Of a stretch of 15,488 nucleotides of DNA, positions 1-7,000 are shown piece after piece. A model generated the notes under the pieces. It made no database searches, was not told the DNA's origin, and saw only the letters and a list, made by a program, of their open reading frames with translations. Each line of letters starts with the position of its first letter. The first letter of the stretch is position 1. The stretch covers positions 1-15,488 of the forward strand of contig CAZCZZ010000077.1 in assembly GCA_964503335.1 (NCBI GenBank), written 5' to 3'. This DNA is from CAZCZZ01 sp964503335 (lineage in GTDB: Bacteria; Verrucomicrobiota; Kiritimatiellia; CAIVKH01). The translations under genes and the position numbers were made by a program.

Positions 1-146
1 TTGACGACGATGCTGCCTTTCAGCAGCAGGCGTTCGAGCACCTTGCGGATATCAAAACGATCATAGCGGGCATCGAGTACGCCGAGGGCGATGTTCTCGA
101 AGTCGCAGAAAACGGCGAGATTGGCGGTTTCGGGTGATTTGCTCAT
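1..146 (-). CDS. NYN-domain (PIN-like) protein, N-terminal fragment
   Basis: The minus strand from the ATG at 144-146 reads MSKSPETANLAVFCDFENIA and continues LGVLDARYDRFDIRKVLERLL before leaving the window, giving 48 whole codons. The hydrophobic strand followed by D-F-E-N (residues 15-18) is the hallmark start of NYN domains, which are PIN-fold, metal-dependent RNase-like domains; the acidic Asp would be a metal ligand. Family knowledge: bacterial members of this type often carry a C-terminal OST-HTH/LOTUS domain and are thought to act on RNA, but that part lies outside the window. The start is supported by a purine-rich AGGAC stretch a few bases upstream on the minus strand. The gene is divergent from the SDR gene. 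The NYN assignment is fairly secure; the molecular role is not known from this fragment. Confidence 0.8.
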   Translation of the reverse strand, partial: MSKSPETANLAVFCDFENIALGVLDARYDRFDIRKVLERLLLKGSIVV

Positions 147-260
147 GGTGCTTGGTCCTGTCCTAAAACGAACATCATACTCCCCCTGGATGGGGGGACA
201 CAACGCCGACGTTATTCGTTCATGCTGTAATGTTTGCCATGAAGATCCGATGATACCGGT
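147..260. promoter_or_regulatory. Divergent intergenic region with a C5/G5 inverted repeat
   Basis: This spacer separates the divergent NYN and SDR genes. On the minus strand, TATGAT (plus positions 174-179) resembles a -10 box about 30 bases before the NYN start; the matching -35 (TTGTGT, 198-203, 18-base spacer) is poor. An inverted repeat, TCCCCC (181-186) with GGGGGA (193-198), lies between these boxes and could be an operator or a small hairpin. For the plus strand I see only a weak TGTAAT near 225-230. Promoter assignments are inference from weak matches. Confidence 0.3.
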
Positions 261-1724
261 GTGCAGCCCACGTCACCCAGCCCCCTGATCCTTGTGACCG
301 GCGCCACCGGCTACATCGGTGGTCGCCTTGTACCTCGCCTGATTCACGATGGCTATCGCGTCCGGTGCTTGGTGCGCGACGCGAGACGTCTTGAAGGGCG
401 GCCATGGCGGGAGCAGGTGGACGTGGTTGAAGGCGACCCGTTGCGCCCGGAGTCACTGCCTGCAGCGATGAAGGATGTCGAAGCCGCCTACTACCTGATT
501 CACAGCATGGCGGGCGGAAGCGGGTTTCATGACAGGGACATCGAAGCGGCGCGCCAGTTCGGATCGGCCGCGCGCGCGGCGGGGGTCGGACGACTCATCT
601 ATGTGGGCGGGTTGGGCGATCCGCAAAGCGAGCTTTCAGAGCATCTACGCTCACGACATGCGACCGGCGATGCGCTGCGCGAAAGCGGCGTGCCTGTGAC
701 AGAGTTCCGCGCCGGCGTGATCGTGGGCTCGGGGAGCCTGTCGTTTGAGATGATCCGTTACCTGACCGAGCGCGTGCCGGTCATGATCTGCCCGAAATGG
801 GTGTTTACGCGCACGCAGCCGATCGCGATCCGCAATGTGCTGGAGTATCTCGCCGCGGCGCTGAAGACGCCCGCCAGCGCGGGGCGCGTGGTGGAAATCG
901 GCGGCTCGGATGTCATTGCTTATGGCGACATGATGAAGACCTACGCGGAGGTGCGTGGCTTGAAGCGGCGCCTTGTTCCCGTTCCCGTCCTGACCCCGCG
1001 TCTTTCCTCCTATTGGGTTCATCTCGTGACCCCGATCCCCGCGGTCATTGCCCAGCCGCTGGTCGAAGGTTTGCGGAATGAGATCGTGGTTCGCGATGAC
1101 GCGGCGAAGTCGCTGTTCCCGGAAATTCATCCGATGTCCTACCGGGAGGCTGTGAAACTGGCGTTGGCGAAGCTTGATGCGGGCGACGTGGAGACGGTGT
1201 GGAGCGATGCGCAGGCGAGCAGTCTCGGTGACAGGCGTCCGGTTGTCCTGGCGTCATCGGAAGGCATGATCGTCGAGCGGCGCATGATGGAAGTCGCCGC
1301 ATCCCCGGCGGCTGTATTCAAGGTGTTCAGTCGTCTGGGCGGCAAGAACGGCTGGCTGGCGTGGGATTGGGCGTGGCGATTGCGCGGCGGGCTGGACCGG
1401 CTCCTTGGCGGTGTCGGCATGCGCCGCGGTCGCCGCGATCCGGACGAGCTTCGCGCCGGGGACGCGGTGGACTTCTGGCGGGTCGAGGTGGTGGAGCCGG
1501 ACCGCATGATCCGGCTGCGCGCGGAGATGAAAGTGCCGGGCCTGGCCTGGCTGCAATTCCAGGTGGTTCCAGCGGGTGACGGTCGCTCGCTGCTGACCCA
1601 GACGGCCTACTTCGCTCCGAAGGGCCTGTCCGGTCATTTGTATTGGTATGCCTTGTATCCGCTGCACGGCTTCATCTTCGGCGGCATGATCCGGAAGCTG
1701 GCCGAGGCGAGCGAATCGCGATAA
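261..1724 (+). CDS. Atypical SDR / NAD(P)-binding epimerase with C-terminal DUF2867-like domain
   Basis: The 487-residue product has an N-terminal Rossmann domain with the nucleotide motif TGATGYIG (residues 13-20, GxxGxxG), followed by RCLVRD and a GDP segment typical of NmrA/YbjT-type atypical SDRs. The classical YxxxK pair is not evident at the expected place (the stretch reads HLRSRH), which fits atypical SDRs that bind cofactor and may not be conventional dehydrogenases. From about residue 335 to the end is an SRPBCC-type DUF2867-like segment (VFSRLGGKNGWLAWDWAWRL, then TQTAYFAPKGLSGHLYWYAL). Total length matches E. coli YbjT (about 476 residues). The GTG at 261 is the only practical start: an in-frame stop lies at 240-242 and the Rossmann strand begins by residue 9. 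No strong ribosome site is visible. The serpin gene follows after 29 bases, so the two are probably co-transcribed. The substrate is unknown. Confidence 0.88.
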   Translation: MQPTSPSPLILVTGATGYIGGRLVPRLIHDGYRVRCLVRDARRLEGRPWREQVDVVEGDPLRPESLPAAMKDVEAAYYLIHSMAGGSGFHDRDIEAARQFGSAARAAGVGRLIYVGGLGDPQSELSEHLRSRHATGDALRESGVPVTEFRAGVIVGSGSLSFEMIRYLTERVPVMICPKWVFTRTQPIAIRNVLEYLAAALKTPASAGRVVEIGGSDVIAYGDMMKTYAEVRGLKRRLVPVPVLTPRLSSYWVHLVTPIPAVIAQPLVEGLRNEIVVRDDAAKSLFPEIHPMSYREAVKLALAKLDAGDVETVWSDAQASSLGDRRPVVLASSEGMIVERRMMEVAASPAAVFKVFSRLGGKNGWLAWDWAWRLRGGLDRLLGGVGMRRGRRDPDELRAGDAVDFWRVEVVEPDRMIRLRAEMKVPGLAWLQFQVVPAGDGRSLLTQTAYFAPKGLSGHLYWYALYPLHGFIFGGMIRKLAEASESR

Positions 1725-1753
1725 GCTCTGCTCCACAACAGCCGGAGATTTCC

Positions 1754-2956
1754 ATGCGTTCCAGTGTGTTTTGCGCGTTTATGCTTTCAACCCTTCACGT
1801 AGCAGCTTCTTATGCACTCGATATGTCCAAGCCGGTTCGCGATATCGTAGCGGGGAATAATGAGTTTGCCTGTGCGCTCTACGCGGAACTGGCGAAGGAG
1901 CCGGGCAACCTGTTCTTCTCGCCATACAGCATCTCGACGGCGCTGGCGATGACCTACGCGGGCGCGCGCGAAGAGACGGAAAGGCAGATGGCGAGAGCGC
2001 TCCGTTTCGATGTCGATCAGGCACGCCTGCATGCTGCGTTGGGAACGATCACGGACGAGTTGAACCAGTCGGTCGCCAATCGAATCCTCATCGCGAACTC
2101 CCTCTGGCCGCAGGCGGATCATCCATTCCTCGAAAGCTACGTATCGCTGGTCAGGGAACACTATGGCGTCGACGTCACACCCGTGGACTACAAGAGGGAG
2201 ACCGAGGCGGCGCGGCTGAAAATCAACGACTGGGTCTCGAAACGCACGGAGGAGTTGATCCGTGACCTCATCGCGCCCGGAATCCTGGATCCGATGACGC
2301 GCCTGGTGATCGTCAACGCGATCTACTTCAAAGGTCTGTGGGAGATTCCTTTCGAAACGAATGCCACGCGCGAGGCGGATTTCCATGTGACGCCGGAGAA
2401 GGCTGTGAAGGCTCAGCTCATGTCCCGGGTCGGGGAATTTGACTATGCCGAGTTTCCCGGCGTTCAACTGGTCGAGCTGCCGTACAAGGACGAGCGACTC
2501 TCCATGCTGGTGATCCTGCCGGAGTCTGCCAAGGCGATGGAGGGAGTGGAGCATATGCTGTCGCGAAAGCAGCTCGATCTCTGGATCGACATGCTAAGTC
2601 GCGAGAGAGTCCGGGTCTCGCTTCCCCGCTTCAAGCTGGAGTGGGGCGCCCGGTCCTTGAACAAGGCGCTGGCCGGGCTCGGCATGACCGATGCGTTCGA
2701 CGAGGCGAAGGCCCGGTTCACGGGGATCGATGGCGATGCAAGCGAACTCTACATCAGCGCGGTCCTGCACAAGGCCTTTGTGGAAGTGAACGAGGAAGGC
2801 ACGGAAGCGGCCGCCGCGACAGCGGTCGTGATGGCGGCCAGGGGGCTGGCGCCGAAGGAGAGACATATTCTGGTGGATCGTCCCTTCCTGATCCTCATCA
2901 GGGATCGCGCAACGGGCTCGCTATTGTTCATGGGCAGGGTCGAAGATCCCTCCTGA
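1754..2956 (+). CDS. Secreted serpin (serine protease inhibitor), predicted P1 Arg
   Basis: The 400-residue product is full length for a serpin. It starts with a Sec signal peptide (about residues 1-21, ending ASYA before LDMSK). The serpin fold is clear: LFFSPYSISTALAMTYAGA (53-71), VIVNAIYFKGLWEIPF (185-200), ELPYKDERLSMLVILPE (241-257) and the C-terminal DRPFLILI...GSLLFMGRV. The hinge is of inhibitory type: E-E-G-T at 347-350, then E-A-A-A-A-T-A at 351-357, with small residues at P12-P9. Counting from Gly349 as P15, the scissile bond falls at Arg363-Gly364. Loop length to the RPF strand equals that of human antithrombin as I remember it, so a trypsin-like or other Arg-specific protease target is expected. 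I chose ATG 1754 over the longer upstream extension because GGAG (1744-1747) precedes it and the signal peptide begins there. It sits 29 bases after the SDR gene. Confidence 0.95.
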   Translation: MRSSVFCAFMLSTLHVAASYALDMSKPVRDIVAGNNEFACALYAELAKEPGNLFFSPYSISTALAMTYAGAREETERQMARALRFDVDQARLHAALGTITDELNQSVANRILIANSLWPQADHPFLESYVSLVREHYGVDVTPVDYKRETEAARLKINDWVSKRTEELIRDLIAPGILDPMTRLVIVNAIYFKGLWEIPFETNATREADFHVTPEKAVKAQLMSRVGEFDYAEFPGVQLVELPYKDERLSMLVILPESAKAMEGVEHMLSRKQLDLWIDMLSRERVRVSLPRFKLEWGARSLNKALAGLGMTDAFDEAKARFTGIDGDASELYISAVLHKAFVEVNEEGTEAAAATAVVMAARGLAPKERHILVDRPFLILIRDRATGSLLFMGRVEDPS

Positions 2957-2990
2957 AATCAGGATAAGGTAGCCACATGCGCCGCAAGGC

Positions 2991-3019
2991 TTGACCCGCT
3001 CGCGCGATACGGGTAAACG
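2991..3019 (+). promoter_or_regulatory. Possible promoter of the lipoprotein gene
   Basis: TTGACC (2991-2996) is a good -35 match. With a 17-base spacer the -10 would be TAAACG (3014-3019), which matches the consensus at only three positions. It lies 33 bases before the lipoprotein start and after the serpin stop. A small palindrome, TCCTGA-AA-TCAGGA (2951-2964), overlaps the serpin stop codon and may separate the two transcripts. This is a weak call. Confidence 0.25.
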
Positions 3020-3051
3020 TCCACAAGTGATTGACTGAACAGGGGCTCCAC

Positions 3052-3375
3052 ATGAAAAAGCTTTTTCTTTCCTTGCTGCTTGTGTGCGCGGGTATGGCGT
3101 TCAGCGGGTGCGAGTTGTTCGACACCGATGTCGACGAGGATGACGACTATGTTTTCCTCAATAAGTCCACCTACAACATCACGGTAATCCCCACCGCACA
3201 GTCTGGTTGGAGCACGTTCTCTTTCGGGCCCGGCGAAACCTACAGGCTCGATAATGTGGACGATCTGTATTACGTGTTTGAACCCCGTTTCCGTGTTGAA
3301 GTAGCCGATAGCGACGATGGTCGCATCGTCTTCATCAACTACAGCGATAGAACCGAGTCCGGGTCCACCCAATAG
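3052..3375 (+). CDS. Small acidic lipoprotein of unknown function
   Basis: The 107-residue product starts MKKLFLSLLLVCAGMAFSGC, a lipoprotein signal with a positively charged n-region, hydrophobic core and a lipobox-like F-S-G-C ending at Cys20; Phe at -3 is unusual but tolerated. The mature protein begins ELFDTDVDEDDDY, a strongly acidic linker, followed by one small beta-rich domain (NKSTYNITVIP, GPGETYRLDN, FRVEVADSDDG). I do not recognise the family. The ATG at 3052 is chosen because AGGGG (3041-3045) sits at a suitable distance; a TTG seven codons upstream is in frame but less likely. It has probably its own promoter, 95 bases after the serpin. Attachment to the outer or inner membrane facing the periplasm is inferred from the lipobox. 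Confidence 0.75.
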   Translation: MKKLFLSLLLVCAGMAFSGCELFDTDVDEDDDYVFLNKSTYNITVIPTAQSGWSTFSFGPGETYRLDNVDDLYYVFEPRFRVEVADSDDGRIVFINYSDRTESGSTQ

Positions 3376-3404
3376 TCGCCATTTATTGGTTGTTGCATTT
3401 TTTT
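3369..3404 (+). terminator. Weak terminator-like hairpin after the lipoprotein gene
   Basis: CCAATA (3369-3374, overlapping the stop codon) pairs with TATTGG (3384-3389), and a run of seven T follows at 3398-3404. The stem is short and AT-rich and eight bases separate it from the T-run, so termination is doubtful. Confidence 0.25.
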
Positions 3405-3423
3405 CTCATCCAGAGGACCCTCC

Positions 3424-3529
3424 AGCCTGCTCGTAGAGAGAGTCGTAAGTGAAATGGCAGGTTGTGCATCTCCCGCATCGGCGGGTTGGTGACGATCATA
3501 AGCCCGAACGAGTCGGGAACAGTCACCAA
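3424..3529 (+). promoter_or_regulatory. Structured 5' leader of the RRM gene (candidate cis-acting RNA)
   Basis: The 189 bases between the lipoprotein stop and the RRM start hold a chain of hairpins. AGCCTGC (3424-3430) pairs with GCAGGTT (3457-3463) with one G-U. CCCGC (3472-3476) pairs with GCGGG (3481-3485) around ATCG. Directly abutting, TTGGTGAC (3486-3493) pairs perfectly with GTCACCAA (3522-3529) and encloses CCCGA (3503-3507) paired with TCGGG (3513-3517). The last two hairpins could stack coaxially. The stretch after 3529 (CCTCCCCCGC, then A-rich to the start codon) is unstructured and purine-rich before the ATG. I do not match it to a named riboswitch class. A role in translational control, perhaps autoregulation by the encoded RRM protein or cold response, is inference. 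Confidence 0.5.
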
Positions 3530-3564
3530 AACCTCCCCCGCAGCAGAAAGAAAAAGTAAATACT

Positions 3565-3903
3565 ATGGCTACAAAGCTATATGTCGGAAACCTGTCGTTC
3601 AGCACGACGGAAGGCGATCTTCGTCGCCTGTTTGAGCAGTGTGGTGCAGTCAGCAGCTGCAACCTCATCATGGACAAGATGACGGGCCGTTCCCGTGGAT
3701 TCGCGTTCGTGGAAATGGCCTCGGCGGAAGACGCTTCCAAGGCTATCGCAGAACTCGGCGGCAAGGATTGCGACGGACGTCCCCTTACCGTGAACGAAGC
3801 ACGCCCCCGTGAAGATCGCCCCCGTGGTGGTGGCGGCGGCGGATACGGCGGCGGCAGCGGTGGTGGCGGATTCGGTGGCGGCGGACGCCGCGACCGTTAT
3901 TAA
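3565..3903 (+). CDS. Glycine-rich RRM-domain RNA-binding protein
   Basis: The 112-residue product is one RNA recognition motif plus a Gly/Arg tail. RNP2 is LYVGNL (residues 5-10); RNP1 is RGFAFVEM (44-51), with the aromatic residues that stack on RNA bases. The rest of the fold is clear (DLRRLFEQCGAV, ASKAIAELGG, GRPLTVNEARP). Residues 88-107 are almost only Gly with a few aromatic residues, followed by RRDRY. This architecture is known from cyanobacterial Rbp proteins and is widespread in other bacteria, where such proteins bind single-stranded RNA; some are cold-induced. The start at 3565 follows an A/G-rich stretch (AGAAAGAAAAAG, 3546-3557) rather than a canonical AGGAGG. The gene stands alone with a long structured leader and a strong terminator, so regulation at the RNA level is plausible. 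The RNA target is unknown. Confidence 0.93.
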   Translation: MATKLYVGNLSFSTTEGDLRRLFEQCGAVSSCNLIMDKMTGRSRGFAFVEMASAEDASKAIAELGGKDCDGRPLTVNEARPREDRPRGGGGGGYGGGSGGGGFGGGGRRDRY

Positions 3904-3925
3904 GCCTATCGCTTGATATCTTGAT

Positions 3926-3965
3926 AAACGCCCCGGGTGCGAAAGCATCCGGGGCGTTTTCTTTT
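3926..3965 (+). terminator. Rho-independent terminator of the RRM gene
   Basis: ACGCCCCGGGTGC (3928-3940) and GCATCCGGGGCGT (3945-3957) form a 13-bp stem with one G-U around a GAAA tetraloop, followed by TTTTCTTTT. Flanking A and T residues extend the stem. On the opposite strand the stem is followed by TTTAT, so it may also serve the convergent protease gene. Confidence 0.92.
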
Positions 3966-3970
3966 GCGTG

Positions 3971-4018
3971 AATCGGGAACGGCGTGGGGTCACGCCGTCT
4001 CCAGTCCCGATTGGGACT
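3971..4018 (-). terminator. Hairpin cluster at the 3' end of the C25 protease gene
   Basis: ACGGCGTG (3979-3986) and CACGCCGT (3991-3998) form a perfect 8-bp stem with a GGGT loop. Outside it, AATCGGGA (3971-3978) pairs with TCCCGATT (4005-4012) across a CTCCAG bulge. An alternative stem, AGTCCC (4003-4008) with GGGACT (4013-4018), overlaps the protease stop codon. No T-run follows on the minus strand, so this may be a 3'-end stabilising structure working with the adjacent bidirectional terminator rather than a terminator itself. Confidence 0.45.
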
Positions 4019-7000
4019 ACGGCTTCAGACCGAATGAGTAAGCTCCCGTCCGTTCGTCGAACGTCAGGACGTAGTAGCCGCTGAAGGGACCGTCGAAGCG
4101 GATGTTCGCGAAGTTGCCCTTTTCGGCATACTGGCTCAGCGGGGCGGTGAAGTCGGACTGGTTCTGTTCGCCCCAGTTGACGGACCAGCTCTCGTTGGCC
4201 ACGAACTTGACCTCGATGGTGCCCGACGAGAAGAAGTTCAGGTCGAGGCTCCAGATGTAGTTATCCACGAGGCGCATCTTGTAGGCGCTCAGGCTCCAGT
4301 TGTTGTAGGTCCCGGGCACGCTGATGGAGCTGTAGTCGCTCTTCATGCGATCCCAGGCGATTGGACTGGTCCCGTTGCGGTACTCCTGCAGGTTGGTAAA
4401 CCCGTCGATGTCGGGATCCTGTGCGGCATCCATGGCATCGTTCGGATTCAATCCGTATTGGTTCTCCCAGTAGTCCGGCATTCCGTCGCTGTCCGTGTCC
4501 GCGGGCGGCACGAACTCAACCTTGTATGCGCCGGTGCGCTCGTTGAAGGTGAATCGGAACGTCCCGTTGAGCGTGCCGTTCATCGTGATGTCGCCGAAAT
4601 TGCCCCGCTCAGCGTTGCCTTCAATCGGTGCGTCGAAATCACCCTGGTTCTGCTCACCCCAGTTGATGCCCCACGACTCGTTGGCCACGAACTTGAAGCG
4701 GAAGCCGGTCGCGTTGTTCAGGACGGTTTCAAACTGCCACGTGTAGTCGGCAATGAGCCTCATGTTCTTTGCGGACTGGTTCCAGCCGTTGAACGTGCCG
4801 GCTGCAGTCATGGACTGGAAGTCGCTCTTCGGCGCTGTGTAGCTGACCACCAGCTTGAGGTTCGTCAGGTTGGCCCAGATCGCGTTGTACGAGTTCAGGT
4901 CGTTGTAGATCCCGGCACTCCAATACGAGCTGGCGGGGCGCGACTGGATATCCGCCTGCATCACCGGTGAAAGCGCGAGCGCTTCCTGGATGCCCGAGTT
5001 GCGCGCATAAGCGCTGATGACGCCCTGATAGGACGCGGCGCTCTCCGCCGCGAAGAAGGCATTGCTTGCTCCAGCTGCCGTGCGGGGATCCTGCGTACCC
5101 ATCGCCGCGAGGCGGTAATCGAAGGCTTCGGACGGACTGCCCGTCAGGTCATAGAGCATGACGGCATGCTTCACGATTGCGCCGGCCGGAAGGCCCGACA
5201 GATCGAAGCGGATAAAGCTGCGTTCCTTTTCGTAGTCGCGGTAGTGAGCCGAGTAGTACACCGAACCCGTGGAGAACGAGTAGGTGTAGGTCGGGACATC
5301 GAATCCGCCGTAGCGAATGATCGTGCCGATAATCGCCGGGTTGGCCTGGATCTGCTGGAAAGCGGCGATGGTCGGCTGGGAATCCGACGCGTCGGAGATC
5401 CCATCCAAATCGGTGTCGCTGCGCCACGGATTCGTGCCGCGCTGGTATTCCTGCAGGTTCGTCAGCGTGTCCGCGTCGCCATCAAGCGCGGCATCGGCAT
5501 TGCTGGACGGGTTGAGCTTGTTGGCGGTTTCCCAATCGTCGGGCATGCCGTCGTGATCCGTGTCGACGACGAGCTTCTCGACCTTGTAAGCGCCTGTGCG
5601 CTCGTTGAAGGTGAACCGGTACGAACCGGTGAGCGTGTCGTTCAGTTTGATGTCGCCAAAGTTGCCGCGCTCCGCAAGGGCATCGACGGGAAGGTCCAGA
5701 TCGGTCTGGTTGCTCTCGCCCCAGTTGACCGTCCAGGAGCCGTTAGCCACGAACTTGAAGCGGACGGCGCTCTGGGCGGCCATCGTCGCGTCCCACTGCC
5801 AGACGTAGTTATCGACGAGCACAAGATTCGTCGCGGCGATGTTCCAGCCGTTGAAGGTGCCGGAGACCGTGATGTTTGCGAAATCCGATGCGGGGCGATT
5901 CCAGACGCGCGGATTCGTGCCGTTCTGGTATTCCTGCAGGTTCGTGAAGATGTCGCCGTCGGGGTTGCCCGATGCGTCGGACGCATCGTTCGGATTCAAA
6001 CCGTTCTGCGTTTCCCAATCGTCGGGCATACCGTCGTGATCTGTGTCCGGAGGCGGCAGATAGGCGACGGTGTAGGCGCCGGTCCGTTCATCGAACGTGA
6101 ACTTGTAGGTACCGTTCAGCGTGCCGTTGACCACGACGTCCGCGAAGTTGCCGCGTTCGGCGATGCCGTTGAGGGGCAGTGCGAAGCCGGACTGGTTGCT
6201 CTCGCCCCAGTTGATGGTCCACGACTTGTTGCCGACGAACTTGAAGCGGTTGCCGGTGGCGTTCGTGAGCTTCACGGACATTTCCCACGTGTAGTCGGCG
6301 ACCAGCTTCATGTTCGCCAGATTCTGGTTCCAGCCGTTGAAGGTGCCGGCGACCGTGATGGAGTCGTACGAGGAGCGATAGACTTCGTAGCTCACCATCA
6401 GGCTGGCATTGGTGATGATGATTGCCGTCGTGTTGCCCTGGTGCGTGAAGCCGATGCCCATGGTCCAGCGGTCGGCGGCGAGACGGCTGTTCACGTCCGA
6501 CGCCGCGGAGGCGCCGAGGTTCAAAGCTCCGGTGTTGTTGTACACGCGCGGGAACTGCGCCGCCGTCGCGGTGACGAGCGGGGTGTTCGTCGTGATCGAC
6601 ATGAAAGCCGGGAGAGGCTGCGTCTGCGGATTGATGTCGCCGAGTCCGATGATGCGCGAGGCATAGCCCCAACCGGGCCCGTTGTTCTGGTATCGGAGCG
6701 TTACGCCACGAATGACGGCCTTGTCGCTGATGGTGGACAAGTTGAAGCCGAGAATGCCGGAGTACTGGTTGTAGCGATCCGCGCCCCATTGGCAGTAGCC
6801 GGGGATCCATGATGCGGCAGAACCGCCGACGTTGGCGGAGAGGCCACCGACGAGGTCCGCGGGGAGTGAGATCAGGATGTAGGCGGGTGTCAGCGGATCG
6901 GAATCCTGTGCGTCGTTGATGCCGTCATAGTCCGTGTCGGAAAGGCGGGGATTCGTGTTCTTCGTGGACTCCTGAAGATTGCTCAGTCCGTCGCCGTCGG

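Noticed and set aside
1643..1753. Extended N-terminus for the serpin
   Set aside because: The extension overlaps the SDR gene, lacks a ribosome site and would hide the signal peptide that begins at 1754.
3376..3564. Cobalamin or other known riboswitch in the RRM leader
   Set aside because: I looked for the conserved core strings of common riboswitch classes and found none that fit; it is left as an unassigned structured leader.
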